Origin: Chytridium lagenaria
Taxonomy: Eukaryota; Chytridiomycota; Chytridiomycetes; Chytridiales; Chytridiaceae
Direction: 5' to 3'
Assembly (NCBI GenBank): GCA_025449115.1
Contig: JAHLKC010000036.1
Location: 228,506 to 292,505 of the forward strand
DNA: 64,000 nucleotides
A model generated the notes under the pieces. The model searched no databases. It had not been told where the DNA came from and worked only from the letters and a program-made list of their open reading frames with translations. This document shows, piece after piece, positions 46,576 to 58,343 of the stretch (positions are counted from its first letter, which is position 1; the number at the start of each line of letters is the position of its first letter). The position numbers and the translations under genes are program-made.

Positions 46576-47738
46576 ACAGATGGGGGCCCAACCTTAACAT
46601 GGTGGTTTTTATTTCTTTTCGATCTCTTTCATTTTATTAATAACTCTTTTATATTTTTACATCATCATGTTGCCACGGTTCCCCTCTTTCGAACGACATA
46701 TTGATCGTCGAATTCGCGTGCACGGTTGCGGCGAGATCGCAAGTCGGGTCTCTGGGGTCCTCCAACCATACCCCCCGCACATGCACCAACCTGTCAAAAT
46801 TTGTGCCATTTGTGCCGCTGACAATTTTGGCACAGGTAAGAGGCTACTTTACATTCTTTACTCATCTGTGCCCCTGGATCTGAAAACCTCGAAGCCCCTG
46901 GTGGGCCTAGACGTGAATAAGGTTCAGTTTATGACTCTGTGTAATGCAGGGCTGACTAGAGGTCTGTAATGGACCTCTGACCACCTTTACAGAAACTTTC
47001 GAGTTTTTGTTTTTCAGAGATCTGTGGCGTCAAGCCACGGAAACTCTTTCAGAAGTCTTTAAAAGCTTCTTAAAACCCTTTGAAGGGTATTTTAAATTAT
47101 CTAAGCTAGAATCGAAACTTTATTCGACTTTTATTTTTCGATTATTTATATTTTTTCAATTTTGTCGATGAGTTCTGGCTCAACGACGTTGAAAATTAAG
47201 ATCCTGGTAGATCTATTATCCATCCATCAATGGTAAAAGTTCGTTCGCGCTAGTAATTTTTTAGACGATTATATCTACAAAACTGTGTTCTTTATTGCAA
47301 ATGAACTTAGACTTTTTCCCAGCAAATATCATTGTTACACAAAATTCTTACTTAATGTTAGACCCCAGGGTCCAACCTGAGGACCTGTATTCCTGTGATC
47401 TCGATCGGGACTCCCCCGACGGTGGGAGCTTAGATATTCCAAGGTACTTTGGTATGATATTATGATATATCTTTTCAAAACGTTTTAACATCGTTTTCGA
47501 CTTTATATGAGGTTTATCAATTCGTCGCATCTTTGAATTACGATTCCGACGTCAATTGAAAGTTTCCTTAATAAACTTCTACAAATAATTCAAAACTAGA
47601 AACTATCTAGAATTCTTTAAAGTTTTCTTTATTTGATCAAGATTTGGCGACGATATCTCGTTTTTCAAAAATACCACTTTTTTACGTCTATCAATTTGAT
47701 TTTCACGGTTTTACGAATTAAACAACGATCATTTTTAT
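46576..47738. other. Spacer with one short open frame
   Basis: A plus-strand frame at 46667-46969 (CAICAADNFGTGK near its middle) is the only notable ORF, but no family or splice context supports it. The remainder is AT-rich and featureless. Confidence 0.35.
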
Positions 47739-49528
47739 ATGTCTCGTTGTTCTCCGATGTCTCGTTCCGAAGTTATCGAATTTCGGAAACTCGAGTTGGA
47801 TACTTCGAGCGAATTCACAAAAACATTAATTAAATTAAAAGAATTGTCATATACAAAAATATTGTTGATCCAAACACCGCAACCATCCCCGCACCAACAA
47901 GTACGGAGAAAAGTGAGTGTTTACCTTCCCTTTGAGGAATTCTTCTCGTTATTTCGATTTATTATCCCCCATCGCACCCTTGGACGGAGTTAGTGTAGTG
48001 CTAGCCAGACTTGGGCACTGTAATAGTGTCCTAATAGCCACCCTTCTTTTTTGTTTTGCAGTGCAGAACATTGAGTACTCCAACGTACCCCCGCCTCCAC
48101 CAGGCCAACCCAGGACCTCCAAAAAGGGTCCTTATCGTGGTGACCGCCTTACCTACAAAGAGAAGAAGCAAATTCAGGAGAAAACCTCTACTGCCAAAGT
48201 TGATAGAGAGGTGTTTTGGACTACTGGAGATTATCCTAAGAGTCCCACAACAACAAGGTCTTCACAGCCTTGCACCTCACCAACGGTTTCGAGAAGAAGG
48301 ACCCTAGTCAGTGGGGCTTCTTTCCGCTGAAGAACACGTTACTCGTGGCCTCTCGCTATCTGAGGACGCTCTCCCCACTCACCGTCGTCAATTTCTGGCG
48401 GCCCTGGACTCTCTGAAGCAACAGGAAGACTCCAACAACCTTTGGAAGGAGGTTATCGATCATAGTCGCTTTGAAGCTACTCGGAGGAAGAAGGAGATTA
48501 CACTTCAATTCAATAAGGCTGCCTCGAAACTCTTGGGTACTGTTGATATAGAAAGGATTGAAGTTGACGCGGTTCCTGTGGCCGCTGAGTCGTCCTCTCC
48601 CTCCAAACGCCGTCGTGAAGAACCGATTCCTGACGTTCCTGTTGTGTCAGTCACCGACAGTCTCCTGGAGAAGAAGTACCTTCCTCTCTCCTCTTCCGTC
48701 GTCATCGGCGATAACTGGGTTTTTCTGGAAGGCCACTTAAAGAAGCAATACGTTTTGGGGCTCTTGAGCTCCCTATCCGATCGCGTTCGATTTTTCTTGG
48801 ATCCGAATAATTTGGGCCATTCTCCTCGCTCTACGCTTTCTCAGCTTATCGCCCATCTCAATAGTGTTTACCGACGCTATATTTCTATTCGAAATAGTGT
48901 TTTTTACGCCGTCAGAGGTTGGGAACGTGATATCATTACCTTTTTGGATCCCGAGCCTACTCCTTTAGCACCCGTCGGTGAGCTAAACCTCCTTTCCGAC
49001 GAGACTTTAAGTCCTTGTCGGTTACTGTTCTTGGAACCCACCGCTCAGTTCGGCTGCTAGAGCAAAGCTCAACAATTCCCGACCCCCAGTCACCGTCTCG
49101 GCCGCTGGACACGTTGCTCTTGGAAGGGCAATTCAAAGCGCCATTAAGGCCAAAGAATCATTTGATCGTCAGGCTCGTCGAGAGACCATTTCTAGAAACT
49201 CTAGGATCTCCAAGGATCTTAAGGCGTCCTCTCGTCGCTCTACCAGCAATCCGGACCTCCAGCCAGGTTTTAAGCTCCCAATTCGCATTGAGAACCTCAA
49301 AGACGCTTGATAGCTGCCACTACGCAGGAAGAGAAGGATTCTTTGTCCCTCAAGCTTGATATTGCTCGAAAAGCTTATTCGAAGTTTACTGGTTCCGGTG
49401 CCGTTTCCCCTTCGAATATCCTCCCGCCTATTGTACTTGACGATAGTGATAGTGACGTCGCCGTTACTCATTCCTCTGAGGACAACGACGGTGAAGAACC
49501 TCTCGCCAAAATTCCTAAGAAGAATTGA
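47739..49528 (+). pseudogene. Gag-like ORF region, first (frame-disrupted)
   Basis: Start MSRCSPMSRSEVIEFRKLEL at 47739. A probable 149-bp intron (about 47912-48060, GTGAGT...TTGCAG) precedes SNVPPPPPGQPRTSKKGPYR and RLTYKEKKQIQEK. After a frame change at about 48.31 kb, a long frame runs to 49060 (SLKQQEDSNNLWKEVIDHSR; a Lys/Arg nuclear-signal-like PSKRRREEPIPD; LIAHLNSVYRRYISIRNSVF). Two more one-base shifts (about 49.05 and 49.31 kb) lead to LSLKLDIARKAYSKFTGSG and an acidic tail ending PKKN, TGA-terminated at 49528. A TTTAATAAA-type polyadenylation signal lies near 49.67 kb. It has no zinc knuckle. Its C-terminal LDIARKA...VSP pattern resembles the gene at 59.8 kb. It could be a retroelement gag or a host gene. 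Confidence 0.45.
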
Positions 49529-49699
49529 AGAGTCTAGCTGGGGACTTCTTTATTTAATCTTTCTGATTCCTTTCTTACGATCGTAGGAAACTATTCATTA
49601 CTTCTTGTATTCGTGCGATTCCTCTCACTCACTTTATCGTTGAACCATTCTTCGATATTTTATATTTTAAGTTTAATAAACGTTGCTTCTCTGTTGGAG

Positions 49700-51995
49700 T
49701 AGATTAAGTTTATTTCATCTTTATACAATGATCCTAATTTCCCGTCGCCTCCTGTTGGTTCAAACGAGAATTCTTTCTTCGCTCTTTTCTTCGTTCGTCC
49801 GGTCTCCCATCGGAAGCTGGCTCACGAGGATCGTCCTTGGCGACCGGTTGGTCTGCGTGTAACTACGACGTTCTCTAAAGTTTAACAAAACATATCAGCA
49901 TCACCTCAATATTCAATACGTTTTAGAGTTTAGTTGCGATCATCAAATCCGATATTCGGATTCTGTTAGTCCTCTTTACTTCTTACTCTCCAGTATGAAG
50001 TCCCTCGAGGAGCTTTTCCTGACACGTATTTGTTAGACTTTCTCTTTCAGAATAAAGAAGCTACTATGAATATGCCTTCCCCTCACACGTCTACTTCGTC
50101 CGGGTATGCGATAATCTCCCCATACCAACCGAACGTCCGTTCGAGGATAATCTTACTTGATCTCGAGAGTTCCACTCCATCCGATGGTTTGGAAATTATT
50201 ATTCCCATTATCCTGTGTGGAATCCACTCGTCGCACTCGTTCGTGTTGCCGACCAGGATTATCTGCTTCTGGTCGTGTATCCGATCCGGTACCTGACGTA
50301 TACGGTATCTATATTCACTTCCTTTTGGAACTCCGTCGAAACCTTTTTCGAAGCTAAAGAGTCCCTTTCACGAGGCTCTAGCTCGGATTCTCTTCCAATT
50401 GACTTCCACGAGGGATTCGAACCCCCTGGAGCCATCATTCGTCGGGTGAATGCTTTTAGGATACCCCAACTATCTCAATCGGATCCTTTGGCCTTCCAAG
50501 GTTTAAGCCCCACCTTAAGGAATTCCTCGAGTTCCTCCCCCTCACATTCCTGACGCTCCTTTATCTGAGGTGAAGAGATCAGGAAGACAGATAAAGAATA
50601 AGGGAAGGAAATTTACCTTTTCCTACCTCCCAATACTAGTGATTCTCTTCAGCTGGGGGATCCTTCTGATAAAACATCGTATCGTGAAGACCTGATAAGT
50701 CCTACGACGCTCCCCTCCAGCTCCAATACGTCATGATGGCTGATGATTTCCTGACGGATTCCTCACGGCATCCCCATCCTGGCATTATGGATAATCCTTC
50801 ACTCTCCAATGAAACGGAAATAACAAAAAAGAGGATGAAAACCACCTCTCACCTCGAGGTCCATATACTCCTAGTCCCTCAGTGGATCCTGTCCCAATAA
50901 CGGCTCTAATAGATTCCAAAAGAGGCCTCGAACCTCTTGAAATCTCATCCTCGTCCAGTTCTCCAAACTCCGAGTTTCTAGATTATATAAAAAAGAGCCA
51001 AGAGGCACCCTACCTCTACAATCCTTATGAGAACTCGCCTAAGGACCATCCCGGTAGTTCATCTGATGCCAAGATGACCGCTTCTCCTCTTGATCGTGAT
51101 CTAGATACCCTCAGCACTTCGGTGAAAATGGAGAATGAAAAATGGAAATACGAAAACATTTTCTGATGATGGTATTATTAATTACAATATTACTAGTGAC
51201 AATTTCGGACTAATTCTCCAACTTTGTTTACGTCGTCGTCATCACCACCCTACACCGTGGTGAACGACTCCATCCTGCCTTCAGAACCCCTCGTCACCCC
51301 TCATCCTGACGACGACCCTTCGGCACTCTTTCCTGGTTGCCAGGATCCTCACCCGGCTCCTCCTAGTGGAAATTCCCACCATCTATCCGACGGGTCCACA
51401 GACTCATTGACTGATCCTGAGGATTACTTGAGTGATCCCGCCTTTGATCCAGACCTACTTGGTGAGCTACCTATTACTACTTCTTCAGACGTGATAGTTA
51501 ACGCTAATCTAGTCCCATCGCCGGCTAGTACCTTCGGATTACCTGTCCCTACACCTAGTATTATGAGTTCCTCTTCTTTGGTCGACGAATCTCTAAGGAA
51601 ACGCATCGCAAAGAAATGCGAAAAACTGGTATTCAAGGGAGCTTCAAAGGATCCCTACGATCCTTGAACTTCTTGGCAACATACCGGAAGTACTTAGAGA
51701 GCGGATTGCCCTCCCACAACACCAGTTCCGCTTCTCGTGCCGCCTATGCCGACATGGATGAGGCTTATCGTTATACTCGTCCATTGATACGATGTTTGCT
51801 GGTGATGCTGCTAAGTTTATCGGCATTTTGGAACCTACCACGACCTGGAATTCCTTCTGCACGGCTTTCCGTTCGTGTTTTGCTCAGCAGCTTGATGACT
51901 CTAAGGTCTGTGCTGCTGTGGAATCTTTCAAATGGAAATTCGATGACGCTCAAGCACCTACGGATGCATGGGCTCGGATGAACTTTATGGGATAG
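49700..51995 (+). pseudogene. Gag-like ORF region, second, truncated at satellite
   Basis: Fragments in shifting frames: FFALFFVRPVSHRKLAHEDR near 49.78 kb; 50.03-50.55 kb; 50.88-51.67 kb, Ser/Pro/Asp-rich (SLTDPEDYLSDPAFDPDLLG); then RIAKKCEKLVFKGASKDPYD and, after frame changes, MFAGDAAKFIGILEPTTTWN with CFAQQLDDSKVCAAVESFKW to 51995. The last part has the helical character of a Ty3/gypsy capsid. The ORF stops almost exactly where the palindromic satellite begins (about 52.0 kb), as if the element were interrupted or its 3' part replaced. Confidence 0.45.
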
Positions 51996-52024
51996 CTACT
52001 GGGGTCAAAACCGTTGACGTATGT

Positions 52025-53065
52025 TACCAAAGTACCGGTTTCAGACCCAACACGGCCCGGTCCAGAGGACACGGCCGTACACGGCCGTATCCGGTCTGTA
52101 AGAACCGGTACCGAAAACGGGCCGGGTCGGGCGGGCCGGCCGTAACCGGTCTGCAAAACAATTACCGAAATACGGGCCGGGTCGGGCGGGCCGGCCGTAG
52201 CCGGTCTGCAAGAACAATTACCGAAATACGGCCGGGTCGGGCGGGCCGGCCGTAAACCGTTCTGTAGAAACCGGTACCATAACACGGCCGGGTTGGGAAG
52301 AAACCGTACTAAAGCACGACCGGGTCGGGCGGGCCGGCCGTAACCGGGCTGTAAGAACCAATACCGAAATACGGCCGTAAGAACCGGTACCGAAATACGG
52401 CGGTTGGCGGGCCGGCCGTAACCGGTCTGTAAAAACCGGTACCATAATACGGCCGGGTGGGAAAGGAACCGTACTAAAGCACGACCGGGTCGGGCAGGCC
52501 GGCCGTAACCGGTTTGTAAGAACGGTACCGAAATACGGCCGGTTGGGCGGGCCGGCCGTAACCGGTCTGTAAAAACCGGTACCATAATACGGCCGGGTGG
52601 GAAAGGAACCGTACTAAAGCACAACCGGGTCGGGCGGGCCGGCCGTAACCGGTTTTGTAAGAACCAGAACCAAATTACGGCCGGGGGCGGCGGGCCGGCC
52701 GTAACCGGTCTGTAAAAGCCGGTACCATAATACGGCCGGGTTGGGAGGGCCGGCCGTAACCGGTCTGTAGGAAACCCTACTAAAGCACGGCCGGGTTGGG
52801 CGGGCCGGCCGGTAAACGGTCTGTAAGTACCAGAACCAAAATACGGCCGGGTCGGGCGGGCTGGCCGTAACCCGTCTGTAAGAACAGGTACTAAAAGACA
52901 GCCGGGTCGGGCGGAACGGCCGTAAGCGGTCTATAAGTAGCCCGGCGGTAACCGGTCTGTAGGAAGCGTACTAAAGCACGGCCGGGTCGGGCGGACCGGG
53001 CCGTAACCGGTTTGTAAGAACCGGAACCAAAACATGGCCGTGTTCGTCCTGGACGGCCATAGTGT
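52025..53065. repeat. GC-rich palindromic satellite, block 1
   Basis: At least ten imperfect tandem units, spaced about 50-90 bp, each containing GGGCCGGCCGTAACCGGTCTG or a close variant (limited here to GGGCCGGCCGTAACCGGTCT), then GTAAGAACCGGTACC and AATACGGCCGGGTCGGGC. The units are built of nested palindromes: GGCCGGCC, ACCGGT, GGTACC, CGGCCG. No ORF on either strand is credible; the long minus-strand frame is only the repeat being read. Confidence 0.9.
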
Positions 53066-53069
53066 TTAG

Positions 53070-53560
53070 TCTATAGCGGAAGGTGTCTTGAGGAAAGGGA
53101 AGTGACCGGAGTCACAGACATCTTACCTATAAGACGGATCTGTTCCTTATGTTTAGGAAACAATTTTCTGAATACTTTTAGTTTTAGCCGTATACGGTCT
53201 CCATACTTACGGCAATAGCCACAACATATAAAGGTCGGTACGGCCGTATACGGTCCTCCATAATTAAGGTAATCTCCACAGCATAAAAGGTCGGTACGGC
53301 CGTATACGGTCTCCATATAACAAGGTCGTACGGCCGTATACGGTCTCCATACTTAAGGTAATATCCACAATACTAAGGTGATATCCACAGCATAAAAAGG
53401 ACCGTACGGCCGTATACGGTCTGTATACTAAGGTAATCTCCAAAGAATAAAAAAGGTCGGTACGGCCGTATACGGTCTGTATAGAACAAGTTCGGTACGG
53501 CCGTATACGGTCTCCATATACGGTTCTGTACGTAGGTATAACAAGCCTAGACGGGATGGA
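53070..53560. repeat. GC-rich palindromic satellite, block 2
   Basis: About seven copies of a variant unit, GTACGGCCGTATACGGTCTC followed by CATA and an AT-rich spacer with AAGGTAATATCCACA. The core TACGGCCGTA is a perfect palindrome and overlaps GTATAC. Spacing is irregular (about 35-75 bp). It continues from block 1 to just before the 3' end of the KDZ-like gene. Confidence 0.88.
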
Positions 53561-53623
53561 CCGCGCTAGTATATTCATTTACCAAAGTATTAATTATGAT
53601 GAATGGATATAGAACACATTGTA

Positions 53624-56600
53624 TTATCTAGAATTATGACACTTATACAGCTTAAGAAATGCATCAGAACCAAGGCGCGCCAGATTTTGGTGTTGCTTTC
53701 TGTTGTGTGCACAAACGTAAGTATGTATAGTCATGTTTGCATGACCTTCTGTCATATAGGAGGTGGATTTCTTCATCTGCGCCATACCCTTGTTCGCTGA
53801 CTCCTGATAGCTAGTGTTGAGGTCCCCAACATTAACGTCGGCTCTATAGTGCATAGCATGGGATGCGATGGAGCATCCAACGTGTGAGTGCGAATGAAAG
53901 TCATCTATCATGAAGCGACAGTCCTTGAAAAACTCATACTCTCGTAGCATGCAATAATCTGCAGCATGGCAATTATTGTCTGCGAGACAATATGCTGGGC
54001 AGGTTCTAAATCTAAAAAGAATTTGTGTTAAAAGAGGACTTGATGTTTATGTACCTAGTAAATAGAGTTGAAAAAACGTCGTTGACACTTTCATTTGATG
54101 GAAACAGGTGATAACCAATGTAAAATCGATGTCGACACTGAAAACCATAGCTCCTGAAGTCAAGGTCCTGGCTCGTCTTTGGCGTGGTAGTATTTTGGAC
54201 ACCTCACCCCTCTGTGTTGGGGTCTAGGGCTCTCTTTTCCCGGAGGTTTGGATAAGCGGGCGGGATCGAACCTGGGAAGGAAGTAAAAACATCCCAGTCT
54301 TAACAGATGCGGTTAGATGATACATGATATATGAAATTTGGAATACACTGGCATCCCAATTGTCAACAATTATACAATTCTGAACTACCACGGCCATGCC
54401 GGTCCGGTGCGGCCATGGCCGGTCCGTACGGCCATGTTGGCCATGCCGGTCCGGTACGGCCATGTGGCCATGCCGGTCCGGTACGACCATCATTATTACG
54501 GCGGTACAGAAGCAAAATCACGCATACGCCTTAACCGGGCCGTACTTTCCCACCGTAAAGAATGAACTGAGAGAAAGACAGCCTACCTTCAACCAATTTG
54601 AATCCGATGACAGATCAATAGAAACTTCATGTGTTGTTGTGTGACGACTGTGAGCCATTTTGACTCTATGCAACCTCACCAGAAGGAAGCTCACAAGAGA
54701 TTTTAATATTGGTGGCATTATGTCATGATCTCCCTCAATGGAGAGATTGAACAAAACGTTGCCAACAGATGGCACATAACGCCGCAAATTTTGAATTAGT
54801 TGCATCTGTCGAGCTGCATCATCCTGACCGCATACCATCATAGCCTGCAAAAATGTTCGCCCGTGAGGCAAAATGACCGTGACAACGGATTGCTCACAAA
54901 AGATCTATGTTTATTTTAAGTTGGACAAGAGAATAATCCAAACATACCACGTTTAACAATTCGGTGAACGACTTGATTTGCGCCGGTGACCATATATTCT
55001 GAAGAAGGTACGATATAAATTGAGGCCAAGTTCCCAATGTTCTCGAAGTAGAAGACCCAGACGATTGCCTTCATCTTTGATGTCCTCTGTGATATAAGCT
55101 CCATCCATTTCATCTCTTGCAGCTTTGCGATACGACGACGAAAAGCCACGGCCCTCAGCTCGGTGCTTATGATTATTAATAAACTAATCGAATTAGTCTC
55201 TGAATAACTAGTAATGTTTACCCATTTATCACGCATATAAGCAACGTCAGGCACGGCGCGGCTATTATTGTTAACATACGTAGGGCTCCTCAAGTTGAGA
55301 GTCTGCTTATCTCGCCGGTACCCTATTGCAATACCGTCACAAGCAACAAGATCACAACGATCAACATTGCAAAAGGGGCATTGCACTCGATTATCCCAAG
55401 TGAGGTCCTGAAGTACCCTATATGCAAACCACGCCTAAGATATATTGATAAATTAGAGATGTAACTTAGGCGAATGATTCAGACAAGGGTTAACGTCGAA
55501 AATTGTCCCTGGCCAAAATCGCCGTACCCGTCCGTACCGTGCGTACCCGTCCGTACCGTGCGTACAAACAATAAATTTAACCATACCCTGCCGTATACGG
55601 CCGCACCATGCCGTATACGACCGCACCCTGCCGTATACGACCGCACCCTGCCGTATACGCATATTAAATAAAAACTCACCGCTGTGAAAACCCTAACACT
55701 AGGTGGTTTTTTTAACCTGTTATTTTCGAACTTCTCAGCGTAATCCCATCTCCTTTCCTCAATAAAGCTTGAAAAAGAGAACTCCGCACTACACATCAAC
55801 TCAGTCATCTTATCCATCATCCGATGTGTATAAAGATAGCAGTTGTTCTTGTTAAAGATACCAAGATTGCCTAAGTCGGGACCGATAAACTTATGGCGCC
55901 GCCGAGGGCAAACTGGGCAGCGAGCTAGCTCAATGAATACTGTTGTTACTGAGTTCTCGGAAAATAGAGTTGCTTGCTTAAAGAACCTATCGTTCGTCGT
56001 ATGGGAGAGCTTAAAACCACAAGAGCATTGGGCATCTTCCTCAAGTCTCAATGAACCACCTTGACCAATGTCGATCTTTTCAGATGCTTTATAGACTCTA
56101 GGTGGCCATAAATTTGCCTCGTTTTCGCATAGAAGAGACAATGGTGGTGGTATTGGCCGATGCGACACTGAAGCATCTGTTTCCTCATTTTCGGGGCTCA
56201 CTGTGCGTTCATCAAAAGTAGTCACAAATTCATCTGCGCTTAGGAGAATGTCGATATGGCGGCACGAAGCTCTGTCAGTATTACCACGGATACATCTTGG
56301 TCCATTGCATTTGAAAGACGTTATTCCACTCTTGAAGGACAGATTCACAATCCTCCACTGGGGCCCAACGTCGAGCTCGTCATGTAGAACGGCATATATC
56401 TTAAAGGTCTTGTCAATGTGTAGGGGTACATATGGCAAATCATCTGCATGTAGGGGAGGGATAATGAAATTAAAAAGGACAAATAAATTTCATTCAAACA
56501 CGGGCCAAAACGTACGGGCCTGTGCTGTACGGGCGGGACGGGCACCGCGGCTAATTGTCAAAAATACAGGTTAAATCTAAACTTACCCAATGGATGCTTC

Positions 56601-57313
56601 ACGTAATGTCGAGCAAAATGTATGACATCACTATGAATACACGCGTTAACGATAGGGGTGCAATTGCAGGCAATGATCATTCGTTCTGTGTCTATATTGT
56701 GAATTTTGACAACGGGAAAGTTGGTTCCCTGCAATTAGCTGCTTAGTATAACAATACCATTAGTCGAAATTTACCTGGCAAACCATCTTTCCATCGTTGT
56801 AATCCTGCACAATATAAACATTTCCTGGACGCGGAACTGCAATCAGATCGTAATTTTTTAGAAGTTCATTGTATTTTAGAAGAGTGGTTTGTCTGCTGTC
56901 CAGGGTCCTGAAATTGTTAGTTGATAAGAGAAAATACGACGCTCACGAATATCTGCTATATCCAATGCGAGTATCGGGATCTAATGACATATGTCCTAAT
57001 ATACCGTCACCAATTAGGACCTCGGGGTCAACCACTTGAAAATTTGGATTATATGGCTCCATTACATCAAGATTGTTGTTTTCAGCTGCTCCTTCAATAA
57101 CGTCGTGATTCCAGCCTTCCCTCTGCAGCGGCATATTCAACTGCACGTGGTAAGAGTTGAGCCAGCATATATCAGTGTGATAACCAAAAATATACTAGCC
57201 TTACCTAAACCACCCCTAGTGTAGACTTCGCCCCGCTTCTCGCAACGAGCTTTCTCCCGCTTTTCCCACTTTGTCAACTTTGACTTAGATGCTATCTTCA
57301 CGGTGGAATGCAT
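53624..57313 (-). CDS. SWIM zinc-finger protein with KDZ/HMGXB3-like transposase region
   Basis: Multi-exon minus-strand gene, ATG at 57313 (MHSTVKIASKSKLTKWEKRE). Exons traced: 57313-57205, 57140-56947, 56907-56775, 56728-56587, 56443-55680, 55434-54948, about 54904-54583, about 54258-54048 and about 54010-53624. A perfect SWIM finger, ACNCTPIVNACIH (C-x-C-x6-C-x-H), lies in exon 4. Exon 5 has Cys pairs (CPVCPRRRHKFIGPDLGNLG). Exon 6 has CPFCNVDRCDLVACDGIAIG, where ACDG fits the first catalytic Asp of KDZ-type transposases. The last exon has CRFMIDDFHSHSHVGC and DLNTSYQESANKGMAQMKKS, matching the N-T-x-x-x-E pattern that supplies the final acidic residue. Family call is by pattern only. Two exon joins (1/2, 6/7) are off by one base. 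Three introns contain palindromic GC-rich sequence. Confidence 0.55.
54395..54545. repeat. Palindromic GC-rich insert in an intron of the KDZ-like gene
   Basis: Repeats of CGGCCATGCCGGTCCGGT and CGGTCCGTACGGCCATG, about 35 bp apart, within the intron between the last-but-two exons. Same style (CGGCC/GGCCG around a TAC or ATG centre) as the satellite at 52-53.5 kb. Confidence 0.75.
55515..55662. repeat. CCGTACC/CCGTATACG repeats in an intron of the KDZ-like gene
   Basis: Two copies of GTACCCGTCCGTACCGTGC followed by four copies of CTGCCGTATACGRCCGCAC (about 21 bp period), inside the 245-bp intron between exons 5 and 6 (55435-55679). Confidence 0.8.
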
Positions 57314-57529
57314 GGTGCAATACTGGATGCAAATACAGGGAGACTTTAAGTGTGCTTTGACAACAGCACTAAAATTTTATATGTAACGTAGAAAATTGTA
57401 CGCCTATAAACGGACAGTTTGAAGGGTACCGTCTGTATACGTACGTAGCAGGTCGAACATGGCCTAGTACGCCCCAAAACAGAGCCAAGCCGCGACTTTA
57501 AAACAACATAAAAAATCAAGACGGACGTG
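57314..57529. other. Short upstream region of the KDZ-like gene
   Basis: No ORF supported. By position it holds the promoter; no motif recognised. Confidence 0.3.
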
Positions 57530-58343
57530 TTTGGCATATGTGTGTTATATAAATTGAAAGCTCTCAATGAGAAAAACCTTGTACGTATGCTCGGTAGCTT
57601 CTAACGGTCTGTGCCGTCTTGCAATTATTAATTCCAGCTTGGTAAACACAAAATTCGACTTTAAAATTCAATAAAACACTCTACAGACGTGATAGAGGTG
57701 TGAAATCATCACCAATGAATTCCCCATATCTGTTTACTTTGGACCAAGTAGTCGTCGGCGCTTGACTTGCAAATCGAAGTTTGGGCTCAACGGAGTGGTG
57801 TAGTTTTAGGGCATGCGCGTCAAAAGCTTTCATTTGAAAATACCAAATGCGGACATACATGTTCGGCATATGTGTGTTATATCATTAGAAAGCTCTCAAT
57901 GAGTGGATGCTCGTACATATCATTCGCATCTTCTAGAGGTCTTTGCCGTCTTGCAATTATTATTTCCAGCTTGGTAAACACAAAATTCGACTTTAAAACT
58001 CAATAAAACACTCTACAGACGTGATAGAGGTGTGAAACCATCACCAATGAACTCCCCATATCTGTTTACCTTGGACGAAGTAGTCGTCGGCGCTTGACTT
58101 GCAAATTGAAGTTTGGGCTCAACGGAGTGGTGTAGTTTTAGGGCATGCGCGTCAAAAGCTTTCATTTGAAAATACCAAATGCGGACATACATGTTCGGCA
58201 TATGTGTGTTATATCATTAGAAAGCTCTCAATGAGTGGATGCTCGTACGTATTATTGGCAGCGTTTAACGCTCTGGCATCGCCTGCAATGCGCTTTTTCC
58301 GCTCCGTTAGCACTAAATCTTCCTCAAAAACATTGCGGAGACA
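57530..58343. repeat. 332-bp tandem repeat (about 2.4 copies)
   Basis: CTCTACAGACGTGATAGAGG recurs at 57679 and 58011, exactly 332 bp apart, and the whole unit repeats with few substitutions to about 58.25 kb. A partial upstream copy begins about 57530 (GTGTGTTATAT, AAAGCTCTCAATGAG). The open frames inside are copies of each other and show no support as genes. Confidence 0.88.

Noticed and set aside
51950..52624. 224-codon minus-strand open frame across the satellite
   Set aside because: It is a translation of the GC-rich repeat unit (RPARPGR-type repeats), with no start context, domain or splice support.
52025..53560. CRISPR array
   Set aside because: Units are palindromic and irregularly spaced with no constant-length unique spacers, and the genome context is eukaryotic.
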